NCBI GenBank assembly: GCA_965229005.1
Contig: CBDDIP010000001.1
Location: forward strand, 248,001 to 312,000
Reading direction: 5' to 3'
Length of the DNA stretch: 64,000 nucleotides
Source of the DNA: CBDDIP01 sp965229005
GTDB lineage: Bacteria; Actinomycetota; Acidimicrobiia; Acidimicrobiales; Ilumatobacteraceae
Shown here: piece after piece, positions 43,434 through 51,171 of the stretch
Layout: each line of letters begins with the position of its first letter
How positions within the stretch are numbered: position 1 is the first letter of the stretch
The notes under the pieces: generated by a model
The model's input: the letters and a program-made list of their open reading frames with translations, nothing else
What the model was told of the DNA's origin: nothing
Databases searched by the model: none
Program-made: the position numbers and the translations under genes

Positions 43434-44681
43434 TCAGCGCTTGACGTTGACCAGGTCGGCGAGCATCTCGTCCGAGGTCGAGATCACGCGGGTGTTGGCC
43501 TGGAAACCGCGCTGGGCGAGCACCAGGTTGGTGAACTCGTTGGCGAGGTCGACGTTGCTGCCCTCGAGCGCGCCGGGGGCGATGCTGCCGAACTCCTCGG
43601 TGCCGGCCTGGCCGAACACCGGGCTCCCTGAGGTGAGGGTGGTCTCGTACAGGTTGTCGGCGGCCTTGAGCATGCCTTCGGGGTTGGTCACGTTGGCCAG
43701 GGCCACCTTGGCGATGACCTTCGAGTCGCCGTTGGTGTACTGAGCCGTCACCGAACCGTCCGTGCCGAAGCTGACCGAGCTCAGCTCGGCGCCGGCCGAA
43801 CCGTCCTTCACGGGCATGTCCATCGAGCTCACCTGGTCGAACTGGGTGAACGAATGCTGGGTGTTGCCGAGGGCGATGTTGATCGTCTGCGCTGCCCCGG
43901 TGCCGAGCGTGACGCCGGTGAGGGCGATCGTCGGAGCAGACGTCAAGTTGCCGGCCGCGTCGAACGTCAGCGTCGGCGCAGGCGCCGGCGTGATGTCGTT
44001 GATCGTGCCGTCAGGCGCCGTCGCCGTGATCTGTGCGCTCCACGTGCCGACGCCCGTCTTGGTCAGGCGCATGGTCAGGTCGAACGAGGTGCCGATGCTG
44101 TCGTGCACCGTGCCGGAGCTGGCGACGAAGTCGCCGACGGCGGTCCCGGCGGACACGTTGCCGCCGAGCACGATCGCGCTCGTCGCCTCGGGCGGCAGCA
44201 CCGACGTGGGCACGGCGATGTAGCCGGGCACGGTCGACGAGTTGACGGTTCCGGTGACCGGGTCGGCGGTCCAGCCGAGCACGCGAGCACCACCGGCGGT
44301 CACGAGCTGGCCGGCCGCGTCCCAGTTGAACGCGCCGTCGCGGGTGAGCAGCTGCTGCCCGCCGCGATCGACGACGAAGAAGCCGTTGCCCTGCACGGCC
44401 AGGTCAGTGACGCGGCCGGTCAGCTGCAGCGCACCCTGGGTGAAGCTGGTCGTGACGGCGGCAACGCGGCTGCCCAGGCCGATCTGCATCGGGTTGGTGC
44501 TGCCGGCACCTGTGGTGGGGATGCCACCACCGCGCACGGTCTGCGACAGGGCGTCGGCGAAGATCGCTCGACCGGCCTTGAAGCCTTGGGTGTTGACGTT
44601 GGCGATGTTGTTCGCCGTGACGTCCATCATCGTCTGGTGGCTGCGAAGGCCGCTGATGGATGAGAAGAGGGAACGAAGCAT
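43434..44681 (-). CDS. flgE: Flagellar hook protein FlgE
   Basis: 415 residues. The N-terminus has SISGLRSHQTMMDVTANNIA and NVNTQGFKAGRAIFADALSQ. LAVQGNGFFVVDRGGQQLLT is the flagellar basal-body domain, and the C-terminus has VDLANEFTNLVLAQRGFQAN. FlgE polymerises into the hook. Length and the middle D1/D2 insert distinguish it from rod protein FlgG. It follows flgD by 15 bases. Confidence 0.94.
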   Translation of the reverse strand: MLRSLFSSISGLRSHQTMMDVTANNIANVNTQGFKAGRAIFADALSQTVRGGGIPTTGAGSTNPMQIGLGSRVAAVTTSFTQGALQLTGRVTDLAVQGNGFFVVDRGGQQLLTRDGAFNWDAAGQLVTAGGARVLGWTADPVTGTVNSSTVPGYIAVPTSVLPPEATSAIVLGGNVSAGTAVGDFVASSGTVHDSIGTSFDLTMRLTKTGVGTWSAQITATAPDGTINDITPAPAPTLTFDAAGNLTSAPTIALTGVTLGTGAAQTINIALGNTQHSFTQFDQVSSMDMPVKDGSAGAELSSVSFGTDGSVTAQYTNGDSKVIAKVALANVTNPEGMLKAADNLYETTLTSGSPVFGQAGTEEFGSIAPGALEGSNVDLANEFTNLVLAQRGFQANTRVISTSDEMLADLVNVKR

Positions 44682-44696
44682 GAGGAAGATCTCCTG

Positions 44697-45143
44697 TTAG
44701 TTGGTCGAGGGGGTTGTCGCGGTGGCCGGCTCGACCGGTTGATCCACCTTGGTGACGGCGCTGAGGGTGACCTCGGAGCCGCTGTCGAGCACCAGCACGG
44801 GGCCGGTGGCGGTGAACCGGGCGGAGAGCACCTTCCCGGTCTCGGTGACGGTGCCATCGCTGGCCGTCACCACCTTGCCGACCAGGTCGGTGGCCAAACG
44901 GGCCTCCGACAGTGACTGGTCGACGCCTTGTCCCTGCTGCAGCTTGGTGAGCGCTTCCACCTGTGCGTACTGGGCGATCTGACCCATCATCGCCGTCGGA
45001 TCCGACGGGTTCATGGGGTTCTGGTAGCGGAGCTGGGCGACGAGCAGCTTGAGGAACGCGTCCGGTCCCATCCCGCTGAAGATGTCCGCCTTCGCGGTGG
45101 TGCTGGTTGCCGTGGTCGACGCCACGCCGCCGATGACGGCCAT
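44697..45143 (-). CDS. flgD: Flagellar hook-capping scaffold protein FlgD
   Basis: 148 residues. The conserved N-terminal domain is clear: MGPDAFLKLLVAQLRYQNPM, NPSDPTAMMGQIAQYAQVEA, and LIGKxV-like (LVGKVVTASDG). The C-terminal FlgD Ig-like/tudor part is mostly missing, so this is a short-form FlgD as in other Gram-positive bacteria. It overlaps fliK by one base. Confidence 0.95.
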   Translation of the reverse strand: MAVIGGVASTTATSTTAKADIFSGMGPDAFLKLLVAQLRYQNPMNPSDPTAMMGQIAQYAQVEALTKLQQGQGVDQSLSEARLATDLVGKVVTASDGTVTETGKVLSARFTATGPVLVLDSGSEVTLSAVTKVDQPVEPATATTPSTN

Positions 45144-46660
45144 CAGTGCTCTCCTCCTGTTGTCAGGTCCGCGAAGCCGCCGTCGGCGAGCAGTTCGAAC
45201 ACCCGCTGACGGCGCTGTTGGCGGGACTCGCCTGCCTCGCCTTGGTGGCCACCGTGACGGCCGGAGCTGTCGGGTTGCCCACGCGGATCCGATCGGCTGT
45301 CTCGCGGTTCGGACACCGTGCGCACCGCCTGGTCGAGCGTGCGCTCCACGCCACGGGCCCAGCCGTTGCCGAGCGAACCCGTCGGATCCGAGACCACGTC
45401 GACGGCGATGCGCTCGCCGTGGAACCGCACGGCGACCTGCGCACCGTCGAGATCGAGCGAGAGTCGCTGCACCGCACGCGCCGGTGCCTGCTCACGAGCG
45501 AAGCGGACACGGTCGACGCCGGCGAGGTTGGACGTGACCATCCCGAGGTTCGTCGGCGCCCCGGCCGGCGCAGGAGCCGGCGTCCGAGCAGGCGCTGCGT
45601 CGATCGTCGCGTTGAGCGTCGTGGCCGTGCTGATCGTCGTGGCCGTCGTGTCCGTACTGGCGTCGACGGGAGCCTCGGCGATCGCCTCACGCTTGGTAAC
45701 GGCTCGGAACGGCACAGCGCCGTCGTCGCGCACGCGGATCGCGGGGACCGAGGGAACATGCCGAGCCCGCATCGGCGCCGCCGACGGAGCCGCCAGTGCA
45801 TCGGGTGCGGCGCGCCTGGGCGCCTCCGCCACAGCGAGGCCGGCAACGGCGGCAATGGGCGACGAGGTGGCAACCGACGACGAGGTGGCACCGACCACGG
45901 CATCGACCTCGCGTTCGACCTCGCGTTCGACCTCGCGCTCGGTCTCGGGCTCGTCGACCGGCGCAGTCGGTGCATCGACTGCGACAGCAACGCCGACAGC
46001 GAGTGCGGTGGGTTCGGGGTCCGGGTTCTGGTCAGGGTCGGGCTCGACCGCCGCAACGGTGCTCACGAGAGGCTGCACGAGCGCCGGTGACCAGCCGGGA
46101 CGGTGCATCGCCACCCGCTCGGTCGAGCCGGTGACCTCGACGGTCAGACGACGATGCCCACCAGTGGCATCGGGCGCTGCCGCGGGAGCAACGACGACAG
46201 CAGGCGCATCGGAAAGGATCGGCGCCGCGATCGGGCCGTTCATGACGGGTTCATCGCTGGCCTCGTCCGTCGCCCGCGTGGCCGAGCCGGCCAGCACCGG
46301 GGCATCGACGTCCACCACGACCGTGTCGGTGGCAGCGGAGGCAGCCTCGATCGGGGTGGTGTCGATGATCGGTGCCGGCACGGTCTCGGTCACAGCGGGA
46401 GAAGTTGGCGACGGCGACGGCGCGCCGACGAGCATGCAGCACGGGCACGAGCCGGCGACGACCGGATCGATCGCCTCGGCTGTCGCGTCAGCGAGGACCG
46501 CGACCGCAGGCATCGCCGAGATGACCGGCTGGTCCGGTTCGACGGTGAGCGCAGCGAGCAAGCCGTCGAGGAACCCGGTGCCCAACGGACCCGCGGCACC
46601 GTCAACGGCGGTCGCCGCTGCTGTCGACGCATCGACCCCAATGGGGATCATCTGGATCAC
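45143..46660 (-). CDS. fliK: Flagellar hook-length control protein FliK-like
   Basis: 505 residues, mostly low-complexity Ala/Val/Pro/Thr. The C-terminal about 100 residues hold a FliK-like core (LSLDLDGAQVAVRFHGERIA). An EREV repeat (three units) sits near residues 240-252. FliK measures hook length and triggers FlhB switching; such a long disordered ruler region is typical. The start is GTG at 46660; an ATG three codons later is possible. A FliA-type promoter candidate lies about 95 bases upstream. Confidence 0.85.
   Translation of the reverse strand: MIQMIPIGVDASTAAATAVDGAAGPLGTGFLDGLLAALTVEPDQPVISAMPAVAVLADATAEAIDPVVAGSCPCCMLVGAPSPSPTSPAVTETVPAPIIDTTPIEAASAATDTVVVDVDAPVLAGSATRATDEASDEPVMNGPIAAPILSDAPAVVVAPAAAPDATGGHRRLTVEVTGSTERVAMHRPGWSPALVQPLVSTVAAVEPDPDQNPDPEPTALAVGVAVAVDAPTAPVDEPETEREVEREVEREVDAVVGATSSSVATSSPIAAVAGLAVAEAPRRAAPDALAAPSAAPMRARHVPSVPAIRVRDDGAVPFRAVTKREAIAEAPVDASTDTTATTISTATTLNATIDAAPARTPAPAPAGAPTNLGMVTSNLAGVDRVRFAREQAPARAVQRLSLDLDGAQVAVRFHGERIAVDVVSDPTGSLGNGWARGVERTLDQAVRTVSEPRDSRSDPRGQPDSSGRHGGHQGEAGESRQQRRQRVFELLADGGFADLTTGGEH
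45907..45942. repeat. 12-bp tandem repeat inside fliK
   Basis: Three tandem units of CCTCGCGTTCGA (the third with two changes). On the coding strand they give the EREV residue repeat. The unit is a multiple of three, so copy-number change would lengthen or shorten the ruler in frame. Confidence 0.8.
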
Positions 46661-46754
46661 TCACATCACCGCCACGCTACGAAGGGTTTGGACGTTGGTT
46701 CTTGCAACCTGCCGTCCATGGCAGCGCTCGATTCGGATGCTCCGTGCAGACCCT

Positions 46755-46786
46755 CCATCGGCCCCCGCCCCCACCGTTCAAGGACT
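46755..46786 (-). promoter_or_regulatory. Sigma-28 (FliA)-type promoter candidate for fliK
   Basis: On the minus strand: AGTCCTTGAACGG (46786-46774), 11 bases, then GCCGATGG (46762-46755). The first 13 bases are identical to those before fliC, and the spacing is identical. Predicted start of transcription near 46747. It would separate a fliK-flgD-flgE-motAB transcript from upstream genes. Confidence 0.55.
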
Positions 46787-46834
46787 GCGAAGGTGACGCA
46801 GCTCAGCTTCTCCCGGCACCGCGATGAGAAGTAG

Positions 46835-46849
46835 GCGGCCAATGGCCGC
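46835..46849 (-). terminator. Small GC-rich hairpin after the transglycosylase gene
   Basis: GCGGCC and GGCCGC with three bases between, 52 bases past the stop of the transglycosylase gene and just upstream of the fliK promoter candidate. On the minus strand CTACTTCTC follows, a weak pyrimidine run. Could end the upstream transcript. Confidence 0.4.
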
Positions 46850-46900
46850 TCATCGCTCACCGCGCTCGTGGCCGACGACCGCCCGCGACGCTGACTGCGG

Positions 46901-47626
46901 CTACGGCGGGGTGGCGCGGCGGCCGGCGAGGTAGTCGGTACGGGCGAGGAGCTTGGTGACGTAGTTGGCGGTGAACTGGTCGGGGATGCCGCCTGCCCGC
47001 TTCACCGCACCCGGGCCCGCCGCGTACGAGGCGATCGCCAGCGTGATGTCGCCGTTGTTGCGATCGAGGAAGTACTTGTACAGCCGCGCCGAACCATCGA
47101 TGTTCTGCATCGGGTCCCACGGGTCGACCCCGAGCCACTGCGCCGTCTCCGGCATCAGCTGGCCGAGCCCGATGGCGCCGGTGCGCGAGACGACGTTCGG
47201 CGTGTAGGACGACTCGGTCCAGAACACCGAGGCGAGGAACGCGGGATCAAGCCCGTAGCGCTGCGCGGCCGCAGCGATCGCCGGAGCGAGCGCCTTGCCG
47301 CGCGCGTTGGGGATGCGATCGACCCACGTACCGCTCGGCTGTGGCGCGGTGGTGAGGTACTCGATTCCGGGGAACGTCGTGGCGTCGCCGGCAGCAGCCG
47401 AGCCCGACGCCTGGACGATGCGGGGCGTCTCCATCCTGCCCACGCGGGTCGTCGGTTGCGTGGGCGTCGCCGTCTGCGGGACGCTCGTCGTCGACGCGGC
47501 GATGGCTTGCTCGAGGCGCGACGGGTCGAACCGGTCACGCAGGCGCGTGACCGCGAGCGGTTCGGCGGAGACCTCGGTGACCCGAGCCATGATCGCCGCG
47601 ACGGCGGCAGGTGCGTCCACCGACAT
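46901..47626 (-). CDS. Flagellar-operon lytic transglycosylase (SLT domain)
   Basis: 241 residues. An unstructured N-terminal half is followed by an SLT domain from about residue 110: AIAAAAQRYGLDPAFLASVF, then WTESSYTP with catalytic E138, GAIGLGQLMPETAQWLG, and IASYAAGPGAVKRAGGIP. It should open peptidoglycan for the rod, as FlgJ does in other groups. There is no Sec signal peptide, so export may be through the flagellar apparatus. The start is ATG at 47626 or GTG three bases earlier; either overlaps the fliJ stop. Confidence 0.88.
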   Translation of the reverse strand: MSVDAPAAVAAIMARVTEVSAEPLAVTRLRDRFDPSRLEQAIAASTTSVPQTATPTQPTTRVGRMETPRIVQASGSAAAGDATTFPGIEYLTTAPQPSGTWVDRIPNARGKALAPAIAAAAQRYGLDPAFLASVFWTESSYTPNVVSRTGAIGLGQLMPETAQWLGVDPWDPMQNIDGSARLYKYFLDRNNGDITLAIASYAAGPGAVKRAGGIPDQFTANYVTKLLARTDYLAGRRATPP

Positions 47627-48066
47627 CACCGACCCCGGTGCGACCCAGCAGCGTTCTCGTCGATCGATCGCTGGCTGCGTTGCCGTTCAGCGGCGTCGAC
47701 CGCGGCGATCCGCCGCTGCACCAGTCGCTGCGCCGCCATGCGGCTGGAGGTCGCCGTCTGGGCCAGACGCCGCGCGTCGTCCATCGACTGCTCGGCCAGT
47801 TCAGAGCGACGCATCGCCGACAACGCCGACTCCCGCAACGCGCTGGCGACACCGACGGCGGTCATCAGATCTGCCGCCGCGAGCGGGCGGTCGGCGCCCG
47901 ACAGCGGATGCGTGGCAGCGCGTTGCCGCGCCACCGTCGCCGCGTCCGCAGCGGCATCCGCGCTCTGTCGAGCGGCGGCGGCCGCAGCGGCGGCGATGTC
48001 CTCGGCGATCGTGCGCACGCGCACCACGACGTCGCCGCGCTGGTTGCCCGACACAGGTCGCGTCAT
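47626..48066 (-). CDS. fliJ: FliJ-like flagellar export protein
   Basis: 146 residues of Ala/Arg-rich helix (VVVRVRTIAEDIAAAAAAAA, then LRESALSAMRRSELAEQSMD), the coiled-coil hairpin type of FliJ. Sequence similarity is low, as is usual; the call rests on helical pattern and place directly after fliI. FliJ sits in the FliI ring and contacts FlhA. I chose the ATG at 48066 (MTRPVSGNQ), which overlaps fliI by four bases. Confidence 0.7.
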   Translation of the reverse strand: MTRPVSGNQRGDVVVRVRTIAEDIAAAAAAAARQSADAAADAATVARQRAATHPLSGADRPLAAADLMTAVGVASALRESALSAMRRSELAEQSMDDARRLAQTATSSRMAAQRLVQRRIAAVDAAERQRSQRSIDENAAGSHRGR

Positions 48067-49508
48067 GCTGCACCTGCTTCGCCGTGCGCGGTGAGCAGTT
48101 CGCTCAGCGCCGCGAACGTGACGTCGATCGGGGTGATCTCGTGGATCTGCTGGCGACACAGCTCGACGATGCCTGGGCTCACGGCGAGACCGTGATCGGC
48201 CTCGATGTTGCTGCCCGGCGCATAGGCACCGACCTCGACGAGGTCACGCACCGAGTCGGCGGCCGACAGGGCGCGGCGCGCCACCTCGGCGATCCCGGCC
48301 TGGTGCACGGGCAGGACCTTGCTGGCCAATCGGGAGATGGATTGCAGCGGATCGACGGCCGGGTAGCGGCCGGCGTGCGCGAGACGGCGATCGAGCACGA
48401 TGTGGCCATCGAGGATGCCTCGAACGGTGTCGGCGATCGGGTCGTTGTGGTCGTCACCGTCGACCAGCACGGTGTAGATCGCGGTGATCGTGCCGTGCTC
48501 GCGCGGTCCGGTCCGCTCCAGCAGACGCGGCAGCGCGGCGAACACCGACGGGGTGAAGCCGCGTGCGGTCGGCGGTTCGCCGGCGGCCAGGCCGACCTCT
48601 CGTTGGGCGAGGGCGAAGCGGGTCAGCGAGTCGCAGAGGAACAGGACGTCGCGACCTTCGTCGGCGAGCTGTTCGGCGATCGCCGTCGCGTACCGCAGCG
48701 CGCGGACGCGCACGAGCGCTGGTTGGTCAGACGTGGCGACGACGACGGCAGCGCGCGCTGCTGCCTCGGGACCGAGATCGTCCTCGAGGAACTCGCGCAC
48801 CTCACGACCGCGCTCACCGACGAGACAGATGACGACGCAGTCGGCGTCGGCGCCGCGCGCCATCATCCCGAGGAGCGTCGACTTGCCGACACCGGAGCCG
48901 GCGAAGAGGCCGACGCGCTGTCCGCGAGCGAGCGTGGTGAAGCCGTCGATGACGCGCACCCCGACCGGCATCGCCTGGGTGATCCGCCGACGAGACAGCG
49001 CCGCCGGGACGTCGCGATCGATGCGACCCCGGGCCGCCTGCACCGTACCGCGACCGTCGATCGGTCGACCGAGCGCGTCGACGACGCGACCGAGCAGGCC
49101 GGCGCCGAGTGGTTGACCGCTGCCGAGCGTGGGCCACGCCCGCGCCCCGCTGCTGAGCCCGGCGGGTTCGCCGAGGAGCGCCAGGCGCGTCTCGCCGTCG
49201 GATGCGGCGACGACCTCGGCGTCGAGTGCGTGCATCCCACCGTCGACCGCGACGCCCTCGATCTGGACGGACGTGCCGATCGGCAGACGGATGCCGCGTA
49301 CGCCGACCTCCATGCCACGGATCACGGTGACCGTCCCGCGAACGGGCAGGGCGATCGGCAGGCCGACCGGATCGTCGTCGATGCCGAGCACCGTGTCCTC
49401 GGGAGGCGATTCGCCACCGGTGGAGATCAGCGCCGTGCGCCGACCGCGCGCCGGCCACACCCCCAGGCCTGGGCGGGTGCTGACCGGGCTGCCGGACGTG
49501 TTGGTCAT
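48063..49508 (-). CDS. fliI: Flagellum-specific ATPase FliI
   Basis: 481 residues, F1-beta-like. Walker A is GLFAGSGVGKSTLLGMMARG, followed by CLVGERGREVREFLEDDLG, Walker B VLFLCDSLTRFALAQREVGL, and YPAVDPLQSISRLASKV. FliI powers export with FliH and FliJ. The ATG at 49508 (MTNTSGSPVS) overlaps fliH by four bases; upstream frame is antisense-like noise inside fliH. Confidence 0.96.
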   Translation of the reverse strand: MTNTSGSPVSTRPGLGVWPARGRRTALISTGGESPPEDTVLGIDDDPVGLPIALPVRGTVTVIRGMEVGVRGIRLPIGTSVQIEGVAVDGGMHALDAEVVAASDGETRLALLGEPAGLSSGARAWPTLGSGQPLGAGLLGRVVDALGRPIDGRGTVQAARGRIDRDVPAALSRRRITQAMPVGVRVIDGFTTLARGQRVGLFAGSGVGKSTLLGMMARGADADCVVICLVGERGREVREFLEDDLGPEAAARAAVVVATSDQPALVRVRALRYATAIAEQLADEGRDVLFLCDSLTRFALAQREVGLAAGEPPTARGFTPSVFAALPRLLERTGPREHGTITAIYTVLVDGDDHNDPIADTVRGILDGHIVLDRRLAHAGRYPAVDPLQSISRLASKVLPVHQAGIAEVARRALSAADSVRDLVEVGAYAPGSNIEADHGLAVSPGIVELCRQQIHEITPIDVTFAALSELLTAHGEAGAA

Positions 49509-50077
49509 CGGGGGTCGCCCGACAGGTGCAGCTCGAGGGCATCGCGTGCTGCCGCGAGGTAGCGCTCGAAGGTGCCATCGGCGTCCGCCCACTCGCTGTG
49601 CATGCGGAACTCGCCGGGCAGCAGGCTGGCGTCGCCGACCACCGTCACTCGCTCACCGTGCACGTTGCGCGGCGCCAGGATCTCGCTCAGCTCGGCAACC
49701 AGATCGGGAGCGACCGACACCTCCAGCGCGCCGGGCTCGAACGCCTGCAGCACCTCGCCGAGTCGGACGAGCATGCCCGCCGTACGCGCCTCGGGCACGT
49801 GCCGCAGCGCCGTGGTGACGTAGAGCTCGGAGACGTCGACGACGCGGGCCGTCATCGCATGCGACGCCGAGTCGATGCTCGCCAGGCAACGGTCCACCGC
49901 AGCGTCGAGCTGGCCCTGCATCTCGCGCAGGTCGCGGCGGCCGAGCTCGCGGCCGCGGTGACCACCTTCGTCGTAGCCCTGCTCGTAGGCGGCGAGCGCG
50001 ACGGAGTCCCACGCCGGCGGCGCGGGCACATCGATCGGAGCACCGTCGAAGGAGGGACGACGCAGGATGCGCGTCAT
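49505..50077 (-). CDS. fliH: Flagellar assembly protein FliH
   Basis: 190 residues. It has the FliH-like Gly-spaced helix (AAYEQGYDEGGHRGRELGRR) and a C-terminal ATP-synthase delta-like part (LEVSVAPDLVAELSEILAP, then RVTVVGDASLLPGEFRMHSE). FliH dimers bind FliI and dock at FliN. It overlaps fliG and fliI by four bases each. Confidence 0.9.
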   Translation of the reverse strand: MTRILRRPSFDGAPIDVPAPPAWDSVALAAYEQGYDEGGHRGRELGRRDLREMQGQLDAAVDRCLASIDSASHAMTARVVDVSELYVTTALRHVPEARTAGMLVRLGEVLQAFEPGALEVSVAPDLVAELSEILAPRNVHGERVTVVGDASLLPGEFRMHSEWADADGTFERYLAAARDALELHLSGDPR

Positions 50078-51171
50078 TGGATGAAGTCGCCTCCGCCGCC
50101 GCCACCGCGCATGAGCACGATGCGGCCTTCCTCCTCGAGCTTGCGCGCACCACGCACGATCTCCTGCTGCGCGGCTTCCACGTCGGAGCGGCGCACCATG
50201 CCGAGCGTCGAGCTGTACTCGTTGACGTCTTCGGCGGCACGCTGCGACAGGTTGCGCTCGATCTTCTCGCGCACCGGTGGCGCCGCCTCCTTCAGGGCCA
50301 GCGCGATGGTGCGCGTGTCGGCGAGGCGGAGCACCTCCTGCAGGCCGCGATCGTCGAGGTGGGTGATGTCCTCGAACACGAACATCAGGTCGCGCACCGC
50401 CGTCGCCAGTGCGGGATCGGAGCGTTCGAGCTCGCCGAGCACGACCTTCTCCGTGTCGCGGGCGACGTTGTTGAGCAGCTGCGCCAACGGCTTGATGCCG
50501 CCACGCGAGGTGGAGTTCGACTCGGTCGGCGTGCCGGCGCCGACACGGCGCAGCATCGCCAGCTCGACCTCGGCAACGACGTCCGGATCGATCGACTCGA
50601 GCTTGGCGTAGCGACCGGCGACCTCGGCGCGCAGCTCGGCGGGGAGTCCCTCGATGACCTGCGCGGCAAGCCCCATCGGGAGGTGGGCAAGCACCAGCGC
50701 GATCACCTGCGGGTGCTCGGAGGACAGGTAGGAGACGATCTGATCGATGCGGCGGCCGCGCAGGAATTGGAACGGAACCGCCGACGAGGCCGCGAGGATC
50801 TGCTCGAGGATCGCGTCGGCGTCGGCACCGTGGCTGCGGCGCAGCAGCTCGCGCGCCTTGTCCAGGCCGCCGGCGACGGCATACGACTGTGCGATGGCTT
50901 CGTCGCGCAAGCGTCCGATCACCTGCAGCACCTCGGTCATGGGCACGCGCGGCATGTCCTTCACCTCGCGCACGATGGCTTCCACCTCGGGCGCCGAGAA
51001 CTGGCTGAGGACCTTGCCCCCGGCTTCGGCACCGAGCGCAGCAACGACGATGGCCACCGTGCGCGCTCCGGGGAACCCGGGCTCGGAGGACTTCACCGTT
51101 GATCCGACTGACCCGGCGTCCGCCGCTTCCGGTTGGGCGACGGCGGCACCGCCGCCGCGCCGCCGGCTCAC
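50074..51171 (-). CDS. fliG: Flagellar motor switch protein FliG
   Basis: 365 residues. Its N-terminal FliF-binding domain, middle EHPQ motif (SYLSSEHPQVIALVLAHLPM) and C-terminal torque helix (MFVFEDITHLDDRGLQEVLR) with the charged residues that face MotA are all present. An Ala/Gly-rich extension of about 30 residues precedes the usual start. It begins with GTG overlapping the fliF stop. FliG transmits torque and switching. Confidence 0.96.
   Translation of the reverse strand: MSRRRGGGAAVAQPEAADAGSVGSTVKSSEPGFPGARTVAIVVAALGAEAGGKVLSQFSAPEVEAIVREVKDMPRVPMTEVLQVIGRLRDEAIAQSYAVAGGLDKARELLRRSHGADADAILEQILAASSAVPFQFLRGRRIDQIVSYLSSEHPQVIALVLAHLPMGLAAQVIEGLPAELRAEVAGRYAKLESIDPDVVAEVELAMLRRVGAGTPTESNSTSRGGIKPLAQLLNNVARDTEKVVLGELERSDPALATAVRDLMFVFEDITHLDDRGLQEVLRLADTRTIALALKEAAPPVREKIERNLSQRAAEDVNEYSSTLGMVRRSDVEAAQQEIVRGARKLEEEGRIVLMRGGGGGGDFIQ

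Noticed and set aside
45907..45942. Tandem repeat considered as a CRISPR or regulatory array
   Set aside because: The units are 12 bp, contiguous, in frame and coding (EREV), with no spacers.
46666..46860. Small minus-strand open frame before fliK
   Set aside because: No family likeness, no Shine-Dalgarno, and it overlaps the promoter candidate and hairpin.
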